In this document: one piece after another, positions 25,219-34,161 of the stretch | How the letters are laid out: the number at the start of each line of letters is the position of its first letter | How positions within the stretch are numbered: the first letter of the stretch is position 1 | Assembly (NCBI GenBank): GCA_030704615.1 | Contig: CM060734.1 | Span: 61,706,042 to 61,770,041, forward strand | Direction: 5' to 3' | From: Takakia lepidozioides | Lineage: Eukaryota; Streptophyta; Takakiopsida; Takakiales; Takakiaceae | DNA: 64,000 nucleotides | Translations under genes and position numbers: made by a program | Notes under the pieces: model-generated | Database searches by the model: none | What the model was told of the DNA's origin: nothing | What the model saw: the letters and a program-made list of their open reading frames with translations, nothing else

Positions 25219-28200
25219 ATGGCGGAAATAACAGACTACATGCTCGCCTTACTACTTACGCAGTGGCATAAGGACAGACGAACGGAGAGTACATTTTCTC
25301 TAAATCGCTACTTGCAAGCCCCGCAGGCTTACAAGCACTTACCCATTTCATTCTGCGCCAACCATACTTTTATGCTTTATGTCCTGCAGGCGTTTCTTCA
25401 GTTGTTGCAACCAAAACCTGTCTGTTTGTCCATACTGAAGAGAATGAGAGGAATGGAAGATATCAGGGTGAAAAGCACCACAATCTTACAGAAGCAAACG
25501 ATCGCTACACCACAGGCAGTGCAGCTACTGAAGGAGCTGCGATTGGAGGGATTACTACGCAAGGACTGGTCCTTGCATCATCGGTAGTTCATGATACAAT
25601 TTCTTCAAAACTTTGAGCCTCGGACAGGAGTTACTCAGGTGAGGGGAGTAGATATAGAAATTACTCCCCAGTACCTGCAGCAACTGTTTGATTTGCCATC
25701 AGGACATGTAGAGGTGGATGAGCACAGGGCAAGATTGCAGATAGGGAATTTGTTCCAAGAAGGGAGTTTCTTTAAAACTCAAGGTTTTGCTTGTACCAAA
25801 GCCGAATACCCAGGGCTTAGGGAGGTTGGCCAAATCTTGAACGTTCTGTTTGCCATGAAACAGAACCAACAGTATTTGAGCAGGTCCTTCACAGAGGAGA
25901 TCCTGAAAGCATTGAGGGGAGAGGATGTCACTTGGGCGGAGTTAATGTACAACGGATTGGTGGACGAGATGAAGAGGTTACATGGCACTACTGCAAAGTC
26001 TCCGATCATTGTGTCTGGTCCAATCATTGCTCAAATAATTCTTGATTCTTGCATACTTGATGCTCGGGAAAGAAAGGAGATGGGAGTGTTTGAGGCAGAA
26101 ACCACTGCAATGGAAGAGCAAGGCTCTTCACACAGTGAGGGTGGACTGGCAGTGCAACCCCAGTCTAAGAGACAGAGGCGGGGAAAGATTGTAGTGGCGG
26201 ATCCACTGGCTTCACAGAAACCGCATGATAATGTTTCCCAAGCTCTTGTGCAAGAAGGGGCACAGCAGCACAGAGAGCTGCTATTATTGGAAGCAGGGCC
26301 TTCAGAGAGGGAGGAGGAAGTCACTTTGATGTCACAGCCACCACAACCAAATGACTCTGTTGTTTTAGAGGTTCCACAGTTAGTATATGTTGTGACATCA
26401 ACCCCAATTGCTCAGGAAGGAGAAAGATTAGACATTCCCACTACAGAGCAGGTCGTGGCCGAAATTGAGAAGGGTGACCTTCTCTATGAAAATTCTGGCT
26501 TGATAAGGGAAACAATGATTCCAAAGGTGTAGCGAGTGTCCAGGGGAAACCCTGCTGTGCAGGTAATAACCACACCTGTGATGGAGGTACAAGGGGGAGA
26601 ATATCAAGACACTGCAGCACCTGGGGTGGATGAGGTGGTTCAGGAAGAAAATCTGGTAGGGCAATGGCCTGAATGGTTCGTGAGGCATCACACTGTTGAG
26701 GATCAGGGAGAACAGCAACAAACTCACCATGATGACCCTCAGCAGGCCATGCTTATGAGTTCCATAAGCAGGACACTTAATTTGTTGGGCACTTATGTGA
26801 AATCCCATGTTCCATCTACCCAATTGGCAGCTTTGAGGGAGGAACTCAGGAAGGAGTTTGAGGCTCGACTTGCCACTCAAGGTCAATGAGGAGGTCACTA
26901 TCAAGTTACAGCAAGAGTTAGAGGATACAACAGCTGCTTTGCAATTGGCCAAGGAACATTTGATTGAAGCAGGCCTCGCGCAGGACCAGTTGCACGAAGC
27001 ACATAAGCAACAGCTATACGAAATGCAGGTGAAACATGAGAGCAAGTTGCAAGAAGTAAATGCACTACATACGGAGTTGCAAACACTGCATGATAGGATG
27101 GCCATACAATGTGCTACACTCACAACTACGCTTGAGCAAACTACAAAAGAAGTTAACAACCAAGCGGAAAGATGTATAAAGGCACAGGCAGATAATGTCG
27201 AGCAGACAAAACTCATTATTGATATGAAGAATACAATCTGTCGCAATGAGAATACTTTCAAGCAATATAGGCAGGTTGAAGCTACCCAAGAGAGGTACAT
27301 CCTGGAATTGCAACAAACGTTCATGGCCAATAGAAATGAACTCTCTGTGGCTAACAAGGCTTGGAAGGAGGCCAATAATCTGGTTGCTGCCTATGCGAGT
27401 TTGGTTGAACCTCATGCAAAGCGCATGGAGGCTTTACAGCAACAGTTAGATATGTACAAACTCAGAGAGGAGCAGACTCTCAGAGGTGCCACAACCAACT
27501 TGGTGGATAACCACCTTCTGCAGGTCTGGTTAGCACAAGGACCGATGGAAGGCAAAGCACCACGGAAGCTCACCCAAGCGAGATGAATGAGCTCAGGCTG
27601 CAGGTGCAGAACATTGCCACAACTACTATAGACAATGTCTATAGTAGGATAACGGAGCTACAGGAGGATGTAGACGGCCTGCAGACTCAGGTGGAGGACC
27701 TGACATCAAATATTGACAAGAGAGTCTTTGTACCTGAGGAGCAGCTGATGGCTTCATATTTACAAGCCAAAACTTTAGCTTTTCAGTCTTCTTCGCAGGG
27801 GGTGCAGGAGATGCCAGTGGTACAAGAGCCAGTGCTACCAATACCACAACAAATGACTATGACAGTAGCTGACCCTGTTGTTACTACAGCCACACCACAG
27901 CCGCCACAGCTTGAGGTATGGGGGGATACTGCTTTTAACCCACCTAAAACTCCTGCTGCACGGGAGTACAGTTGGGCTATGATTATGCCCTTCAACCAAA
28001 TTTCCATTGTGTTGGATTTGGCTTGGAAGGAATTTAGTCCTCCGCAGTCGTTAGCACATTACTACCAGATCATGCGCATTTGGCTGCCAGTGGCAACTAG
28101 GACTAAGGTTCTTCCGAACAATCGACCAATTGAGGATCATCACTTTGCAAGGTACTGGCATGAGGCAAGTACCATGTTGAAGGAATTAATTGTCTTCCAA

Positions 28201-28692
28201 GTTGTACATGGATTCATTTATACCAAGACCAAGGAGGTAGCAAGTATTGTCATGGGCTGCGGGTTATACTACGCTGCTTGTTTTCTGGCACGTTATCACA
28301 TTGAGCAGCAGAAGATGCAATCGCGCTTTCTGAGTTATTCCAGTGGGGATCATTGGATCTTACCTGCAGTGCCACCTCATATGTACCTATATGAGGCAAA
28401 AGTTATGATGCAAAAGGATTCTCAAATTCGTTCATGGTTTCATGCGGCCTGGAACAATTTGTCAACACAGAAATTCGGACCTGACGATATTTTCTTTAAA
28501 GGACATGAGGCATGGAAATACTTGCACAATTCACAAGTCATTGGCACACCACTCACCTTTACGGACAAGGAGTTCAGGGTCTTCACCAATTTTGCCATTC
28601 AGCGCTTACAACAAGTTTGCAGTTTAAACTTCCAGACATGGTGGGACAACATTGTATGCCCCAGAGAATTCCAATTAGAGTTCGACCGTTAA
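25219..28692 (+). pseudogene. Degenerate accessory ORF of the Tat-like element (between pol and 3' LTR)
   Basis: From the ATG at 25219 a long reading frame continues through in-frame TAG codons at about 25585 and 26530. It then shifts frame near 26880 and again near 27580, and ends at 28692. The first part (about 25590-26080) is globular and resembles, in position and style, the plant-transposon-protein domain seen in accessory ORFs of Tat elements; this is an impression and not a search result. About 26880-27580 is a long coiled coil rich in Gln, Glu, Leu and Ala. The last part (about 27960-28692) is globular and aromatic-rich, with TWWDN near the end. The role is unknown. The breaks match the decay seen in gag-pol. 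Confidence 0.65.
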
Positions 28693-29000
28693 AACACCTC
28701 AGGGAGGACAAGGATTCTGATACTACTGTTTCTTCAGCGGACTCTTTTGACATGGCAGAGGACTATGCAATTCAGATGGAAGAGAAGAAGCGACGGGGGT
28801 CTCCTATGCCTGAGCGATTACCTCGATATTAGCCAAAGGAGGGACTGACATTTCCAGGTAGTGCTCAATCATCTCCCTCAACCAGTGACAGGACACGGGC
28901 TCGCACACGGAGTCCTTCACAAGACTCTCAACGTCAGAAGGGTGCTCGCTCACAAAGGTTTGATAATCCCAAATAGTAAACCGTGAGGACACGGCTTTTT

Positions 29001-29018
29001 GAGAGGGGGAGGGGTAAA
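29001..29018 (+). other. Polypurine tract of the Tat-like element
   Basis: GAGAGGGGGAGGGGTAAA lies immediately before the TG that opens the 3' LTR, the expected place for the plus-strand primer. Confidence 0.85.
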
Positions 29019-30097
29019 TGTTAGAGGGCTGCTTGGGACTTAGACGCTTTTACGGGATCTGTGGGGTACCCTTAATTTTTACACAGACTGAGCCCAACAT
29101 GAGCCTTAGGGGTGACAGCAACAGGCTTTAGGGGGGGGAGATACACAGCCCGACACAGTCCATCACAGTCCGACACAACCCGACACAGTCCATCACAATC
29201 CAACACAACCCAACACAGTCCATCACAGTCCAACATAGCCGACACAGCCACCACAGCCGTCACAGCTTCGCACAGCCAACACAGCCCGTCACAGCCGATC
29301 ACAGCTTCGCACAGCCAACACAGCCCGTCACAGTCGACCACAGCTTCGCACCGCCGCCACAGCCCAACACAGCCAGTCACAGCCCGACACAGCCGCCACA
29401 GCTCGGCACAGCCCTACACAGCCCGACACAGCCAGTCACAGCCAGTCACAGCTCGGCACAATTAGGGGACAGTTATCATTGGCAGGGAACGACTGTGGGG
29501 GAATGACATCTGAAAAAAGAACGTGTACTACAGGGATGACGGTTAGTTAGGAAAGCGGTTAGAACATCTTGTAGGTAGAAAAAACGAAGAGCGGGGAGGT
29601 CGGGGGATCACTTCTTGGTGGGGGACTTCTGGCATCAGGGCTTGGAAATAGAGGGGAGAGCACATCTCTGAGTGGAAAGATGAAGAGCACGGAGTAGGAG
29701 AAGTGACGATCTGTTGTTACTTGATGAATGCAAGCTGTAGAATTGTAATGTAGAGTAGATTAGAGACACCATGGCTTCAGCCTGATACTTGATAGATATT
29801 AATCTGATACATACTTCATACTCACACTGTGTAGAGAGACCTGAGTGAAGCTGTGGAATGAATGGATGGAACTTGATAGATTTCTGAAGCAAACTGATAC
29901 TTAATTGCAGATAGTAAGGTAACTCGCTAACATGAATGCGGGAAGGAGTACAAATAGGAAACACCCCCATGATACACTAGCTGTAGGTCATGACTGATTG
30001 TTCTGAGCGGGCTGAGTGCTTAGAGATTTCCAACTCTTCTATCTTAGAGTTCCCACCTCGGATAGCGAAGGGATGGGTGAGTAAAAGCCGCTCGACA
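29019..30097 (+). repeat. 3' LTR of the Tat-like element
   Basis: Same ends as the 5' LTR. It is 51 bp longer, mainly because of extra units in the CACAGCC array (about 29150-29460), with scattered substitutions elsewhere. The following GAACC is the target duplication. Confidence 0.93.
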
Positions 30098-30132
30098 GAA
30101 CCACCGGTTCCAACCCGCCTAAGCGGGTACCT

Positions 30133-30151
30133 GCACAACACTGGTTAGTAC
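30133..30151. repeat. hAT right terminal inverted repeat and target-site duplication
   Basis: GCACAACACTG (30133-30143) is the exact inverse of the left terminus and is followed by GTTAGTAC (30144-30151), identical to the left flank. Confidence 0.93.
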
Positions 30152-31115
30152 CCACATTTGATCCCTAAGTAACAATCTATGATTCTCCCCCGCCCTTACC
30201 TGACTACAAAGGCAAAGGTCTCAATGTTGAATATATATATAATCGTAAATACCATGATTTGTTCTGGTGCAAGGACTCTGAAATTTTAACCAACAGTCAG
30301 TAGCTTAGTTGGTTAGTGCACTGAGTACCTCCCAGATGACTCTGGGTTCAAATCCTGCTACTTGATGGGTGTGGTATACTCATATACTCTTCTCCCATTC
30401 CCTGGGTGGTGTCCCATTTGTACGCCTCCATGGCGCGGTTACTTGGCTAGGTTATTTTCTCCTCTCACTATTAAGGGGCCTGATTTGTGATCTATCACTC
30501 CCAGGTGTTTCCCTTTTGAGAATATATATATATATATATATATATATACTCTGCACAAATTTCTTGAACCTCTAGACTTGCGATTCCATCTGGCAATCCA
30601 AGTGCTAACAAATGTGGTTCCCACAATATAGACAAGAGTTGTTTGGCATGCACCGGGGAGGAAAGAACTTTGGTGAGTGGGTGAGCGGCCAAAATTCTTT
30701 AGGTATAGACATGAGAATGTTATCAAACCTACATATTGGATGAGTTTTGTAGGTATGGCACCATAAAGGGGTTTCTGATGTAGGTTTGGGTTAGGATCGG
30801 CAGTAGACTCGGGCTTGGTTTGCCAATGACATACATATATAGGGTAATGTGTGGTTCACTACAGAACTACAACCCAAAATATAGTAATTATTAAAGTCCA
30901 TATGTATAAATTAATATGAGCATATAAAATTAAAATCCTACAATATGCTCATGTAATATTCAGTTTTGATTTTAAACGCATGTGAGCCCTAATTCCACAT
31001 CATGTGACTGGCACTGCACACGAGTTAGATGACCGGAGAATTCAATTGCAATAAATTTTCAAACATTTGATTGAGAACATGTAGGAAATGTCATGCGTCC
31101 CCTCAACACAAACAT
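30152..31115. other. Intergenic; SINE-like copy and AT microsatellite
   Basis: Right flank of the hAT insertion. A tRNA-derived repeat occupies 30296-30547. The remainder is AT-rich with no coding frame I can support. Confidence 0.55.
30296..30547 (+). mobile_element. tRNA-derived SINE-like element
   Basis: The head has a polymerase III A box (TAGCTTAGTTGG) and B box (GGGTTCAAATCC), with the flanking segments AGTAGC and GCTACT able to pair like an acceptor stem. The rest is unrelated to tRNA and contains CTTCTCCCATTCCCTGGGTG. It ends in an AT microsatellite (30522-30549). A second copy sharing both the tRNA-like head and the body is at about 60057-60230, so this is a repeat family. The anticodon arm is not convincing, so a functional tRNA gene is unlikely. 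Confidence 0.75.
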
Positions 31116-32036
31116 TCATAGCGCCAGGCAGGTTGGTACTAGTTTGCAGAATTTGCAAACGAAAGTGGTTTCCGCTGGAGGAGCAGTCCCTGGCTTAAAT
31201 GGATTTTCCGCGAGACCCTCCCACTCGCTTTGATTGTGAACCCCAGACTGAAGAAAGTGTCTGCAATTCAAATTATCACACCTAAGGTGTCCATTGCAAA
31301 CTGTTCTCCTGAAAACAAGCTTGTCCTCATTTTGAATATTGGATGTTTTTGTTCTGCACCATTGGTGCCCGTCGTGTTTCTTGTCCATTCCGTGCATCAT
31401 GCTTGTTATACCTCCAACTCGCGGAGGAGGAGGTAGCTCGAATAGGATATCCCCATCAAAAGTCTCTGGCAGGAACTTCGCAGGCACCTGCTTCAAAGCT
31501 TCCCAATCAATTCCCCGCAACTCACTTTTGAAACCTGCCATTCCTCCCATCGCCCGTAGTTTTGGAATGACATTACAATCTTCATCCGTTTCCACAACTA
31601 CAGTACAAAAGACTGGAGTTGGAATTTCACTAATGTCATCATCGGACGAATCCGAAAGCTCAACGATTGGAGTTGAGCACGTTTCTTCTTTTTTCACCAC
31701 CACCTCCTTTTTGTCTTCAATGACTGAAGCAGCAGTCCCGGGCGTCACATATGATCCAAGGGACTTTCTCCGAGGCTCTCCAAGTACTCTGTATCTACCA
31801 GGGCGCACTCTCCACTGGCTCACATGAGCCGTCTCATCACGATTTTGAAAAGAGTATTTCAACAACTTCCCGTCAAAATCGTACACCTCTTTCTCCAAGA
31901 AGATGGACCCATTCAAAAGTTCAAACCGGGTAGCCATGACATGTTCTGTCACAATCGCGAATCCATTGTCAAGTGCTTCTTTGGAGAAAGGCACTGGTTT
32001 GTCATTAGAATAAAACTCTGCTTCGGAGGAAGCCAT
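31116..32036 (-). CDS. Uncharacterised 306-residue protein with Cys-rich C-terminus
   Basis: Uninterrupted single-exon frame from an ATG at 32036 to a stop at 31116. The N-terminal 100 residues are mixed and hydrophilic. The middle (about 105-160) is acidic and Ser-rich with ELSDSSDDDISEIP, and is probably disordered. The C-terminal part (about 220-306) has paired cysteines and histidines, including HQWCRTK, CNGHLRCDNLNCRHF and CKFCKLVPTC, which look like a zinc-binding unit. There is no signal peptide or membrane span. I do not recognise the family. The Cys pattern would suit a DNA-binding or transposon-derived protein, but nothing else supports that. The intact frame in repeat-rich DNA suggests a real or recently active gene. 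Confidence 0.55.
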   Translation of the reverse strand: MASSEAEFYSNDKPVPFSKEALDNGFAIVTEHVMATRFELLNGSIFLEKEVYDFDGKLLKYSFQNRDETAHVSQWRVRPGRYRVLGEPRRKSLGSYVTPGTAASVIEDKKEVVVKKEETCSTPIVELSDSSDDDISEIPTPVFCTVVVETDEDCNVIPKLRAMGGMAGFKSELRGIDWEALKQVPAKFLPETFDGDILFELPPPPRVGGITSMMHGMDKKHDGHQWCRTKTSNIQNEDKLVFRRTVCNGHLRCDNLNCRHFLQSGVHNQSEWEGLAENPFKPGTAPPAETTFVCKFCKLVPTCLAL

Positions 32037-32533
32037 GTTACGTCCCCGAGCGGGGGGTTCTCTTTCCTCAGCTGCTCCTTTGCGAAATCAGATGATTCAG
32101 CTATGCAACACACTGGTTGCACATGAAATGAGGCGGAAGCACCCGTTCCTTGAAGGTTGTGCATATTATGATATTCCATCTAATCAATGTGGGACGGTTC
32201 CTGACAAGTCACCGTCAAATTAATGTATGTGACATGCAGTCTGTATTGTCTTCTGAGCAATGCTGACAGATAATCCATCTAGTTGTGGGGGTCTCCCCAA
32301 AACAATAAAAACCCGCCGACTTCCTTGAAGACAGCCTGAGGATCCCATGCAGGGATGATGGGAAGAGAATTGAAGTAATTAGTTCATTTGTCAGGCCATG
32401 ACTATATCCAGTATGTCTGATCATGTGGATGGTTTCAAGATCATGCAATCCCTGGGCCCAGAACTCTCCACGTACGCATATTCTGTTAAATCCTAAGTAG
32501 GCCTCATGGCAAGTACTTCGAGAATTCTCATCC
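32037..32533. other. Intergenic; no gene recognised
   Basis: Lies between two divergently oriented frames (minus from 32036, plus from 32534) and may hold a shared promoter region. No clear TATA box, repeat or coding frame was found. Confidence 0.4.
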
Positions 32534-33298
32534 ATGATGTCCAACGGTGATATTAATGAAGCCGTCACAAAAAAGACACATGTCAAATTTATGTTTGCAC
32601 TCGCCAAGAACCCAAAACAACCACGCAAAGGAACAGCTGTCCCAAATAGGTTACGCTATTTTCACTGTGTCACGTACGTTCAAGTATTGGACGCGCAAGA
32701 GGGAATTGAACGGTTCCAGAGACACTTCCAAAACGAAGGGACCCCGGAAGAAAGCGAGTCTGTTCATCATTCTTGTTTCTTAGAGAAAGAGAGGAAGTCA
32801 AGCTGGAGAGGGTTCCTTGTTCGGTTCGGAAGAGGAGGAAATCATTGTATTTTACATCGGCTGAGATCAAGAGAGCAAATGACGATGCGTTGCATGCAAG
32901 ATGGTGCAGCGCTTAGGCAGCATGTGAACTTGGAGACAGATCAAGCAAAAGAGCATGTAGGAAGTGAGAGTGAGGTCGCCGCAGTCGCAACGACGGCTGG
33001 AGCAGTGAGCGTAGTTAACCAAACAGTGCCAGCCGAGTTCATGCACGAAGACAACACAACAGAAGGAGGAGCAGTGGACGCCATACCGGGAGGAAGTCAA
33101 CAAACCCTACATCAGACAGAAATGGTGATCATTCAATATCCGCATAATACTGTTATCATTAATCTTGATGTTTTCCATTCCATGTGGGATCAATACATTG
33201 TTTTTTCTTATGTTCAGACCGATGAAAAAGGGAAGAGGAAAGCTGCAGAGGGCGATCCGAGCGATGCAGCCACGAAGCCGAAGAAGGCAAAGGGATCC
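32534..33298 (+). CDS. Probable 5' exons of gene A (ParB-methylase-like pseudogene)
   Basis: An open frame begins with ATG at 32534. It contains an acidic and Ala-rich segment (about 32940-33115) and, after a plausible intron, an exon at 33218-33298 encoding a Lys-rich stretch (KGKRKAAEGDP) that ends at a strong donor GTAAGT. The exon is followed by an imperfect copy of the family 1 palindrome and then the chromovirus. Gene B has a similar charged, Pro/Lys-rich N-terminus before its ParB-like domain, so these exons probably belong to gene A, whose ParB exon starts at 41726. Linkage across the retrotransposon is inferred. The true start and the first donor are uncertain. Confidence 0.4.
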
Positions 33299-33383
33299 GT
33301 AAGTTCTCTCAAACGCACTTCTCCCTCTTTACTGATAGTCCCCCGATGTGAGAAAAGCGATGATCGGTGGCAATCATCGCTTT

Positions 33384-34106
33384 TGTCGCGGCCCTTTGCC
33401 TTGAGGGCAGGGGGTCGGGACACATGAGGGGCTGCCCCTGTGGTGGGGGCAGCGGCAGCGATAGGTATGGGGGGCTGAAGCACCCTTGAGTGCCCAAGGC
33501 ACTCAAGGAGGCGGAGGCGCTCACTAGGTGGAGCCCCGCACACCGGGTTGCGGTGGAGGTGGCTCCACAAGGGGTGGTGGTAGCTTAGTGGGACTTAGTG
33601 GGGGTGGCATAGGACTCACCATGGGGAGGAGACCTCGAGGTGGGAGTCGTGGGGAGTCTTGGGACTCATCACGGTCCATTGGGGCCGCGGTGAGTGGGCC
33701 AAGACTCACCGCGACTCACCACCGGGAGTCGAGGGTTTTCGTGGTGGTTCGCCATAAAATGGCATGGCTGGTTATGAAACCCCCGCGGACAGCTACAGAA
33801 GTATATATAGGGAGTAGTAACCCCGAGAACGGTGCAAGCCCGTTGGTGACCAAAAACTAGTGAGTAAGCGAGCGAGCCGGAAAGCGACCAAAGAGTGGGG
33901 AGCTGTTCCGGACTGCCATCTACCAAAGGGAATTCTCCTAGTCCCAAATAGGTGGAGGGTTTAGAGGGAAGCGGAAGGGGACCGTTATGTCCCGGTGAGC
34001 AGCCGAAACTCCAAGTTGGCCTGGGGGCCAGGTTGGGAGTCAGGCGCGCGCATCAAAGCGAGTAACTATGACTTGAAGGGAGTTTACCGAACTGAGGTGT
34101 GCGACA
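33384..34106 (+). repeat. 5' LTR of the chromovirus
   Basis: 723 bp, TG...CA ends. It contains a perfect inverted repeat CCTTGAGTGCC/GGCACTCAAGG with a 3-base loop (33484-33508) and a TATA box near 33802. Confidence 0.95.
33802..33810 (+). promoter_or_regulatory. TATA box in the chromovirus LTR
   Basis: TATATATAG in a GC-rich LTR, about 300 bases before the LTR end, is the likely core promoter and would place the R region just downstream. The identical site in the 3' LTR is at about 40048-40056. Confidence 0.7.
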
Positions 34107-34108
34107 CT

Positions 34109-34120
34109 TGGTATCAGAGC
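34109..34120 (+). other. Primer-binding site, initiator tRNA-Met type
   Basis: TGGTATCAGAGC, two bases after the 5' LTR, is the standard plant initiator tRNA-Met primer site of chromoviruses. Confidence 0.92.
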
Positions 34121-34161
34121 TTAGAGTTCAGTACGCGATCGTCCTTGGGATTGGCCTCATC

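Larger units (their letters stand above)
16746..30097 (+). mobile_element. Tat/Athila-like Ty3/gypsy LTR retrotransposon, 13.35 kb, degenerate
   Basis: The LTRs at 16746-17773 (1028 bp) and 29019-30097 (1079 bp) begin TGTTAG and end CGACA. A 5-bp target duplication GAACC is at 16741-16745 and 30098-30102. A primer site beginning TTGGCGACC follows the 5' LTR, and a purine tract precedes the 3' LTR. The order is leader ORF, gag with three zinc knuckles, protease, RT, RNase H, integrase, then a long region with an extra ORF. The extra 3' ORF, the large size and the primer type suggest the Tat branch. The LTRs differ by substitutions and by copy number in a CACAGCC array, and the coding region carries at least six breaks. 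Confidence 0.93.
12442..30143 (-). mobile_element. Decayed hAT DNA transposon, split by a nested LTR retrotransposon
   Basis: The element begins CAGTGTTGTGC at 12442 and ends GCACAACACTG at 30143. Both sides carry a perfect 8-bp duplication GTTAGTAC. Inside the left end, and just left of the nested element, are subterminal runs of GGTTCC/GGAACC. The transposase relic is on the minus strand (15165-12820). A 13,352-bp LTR retrotransposon plus its 5-bp duplication (16741-30102) lies inside; subtracting it leaves a native element of about 4.35 kb. The order of events is therefore hAT insertion first, then the retrotransposon. The element is probably no longer autonomous because its transposase is broken. 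Confidence 0.93.

Noticed and set aside
30296-30370. Functional tRNA gene
   Set aside because: A and B boxes and a 6-bp acceptor-like pairing are present, but no proper anticodon arm forms, and the body continues as a repeat found again at 60057.
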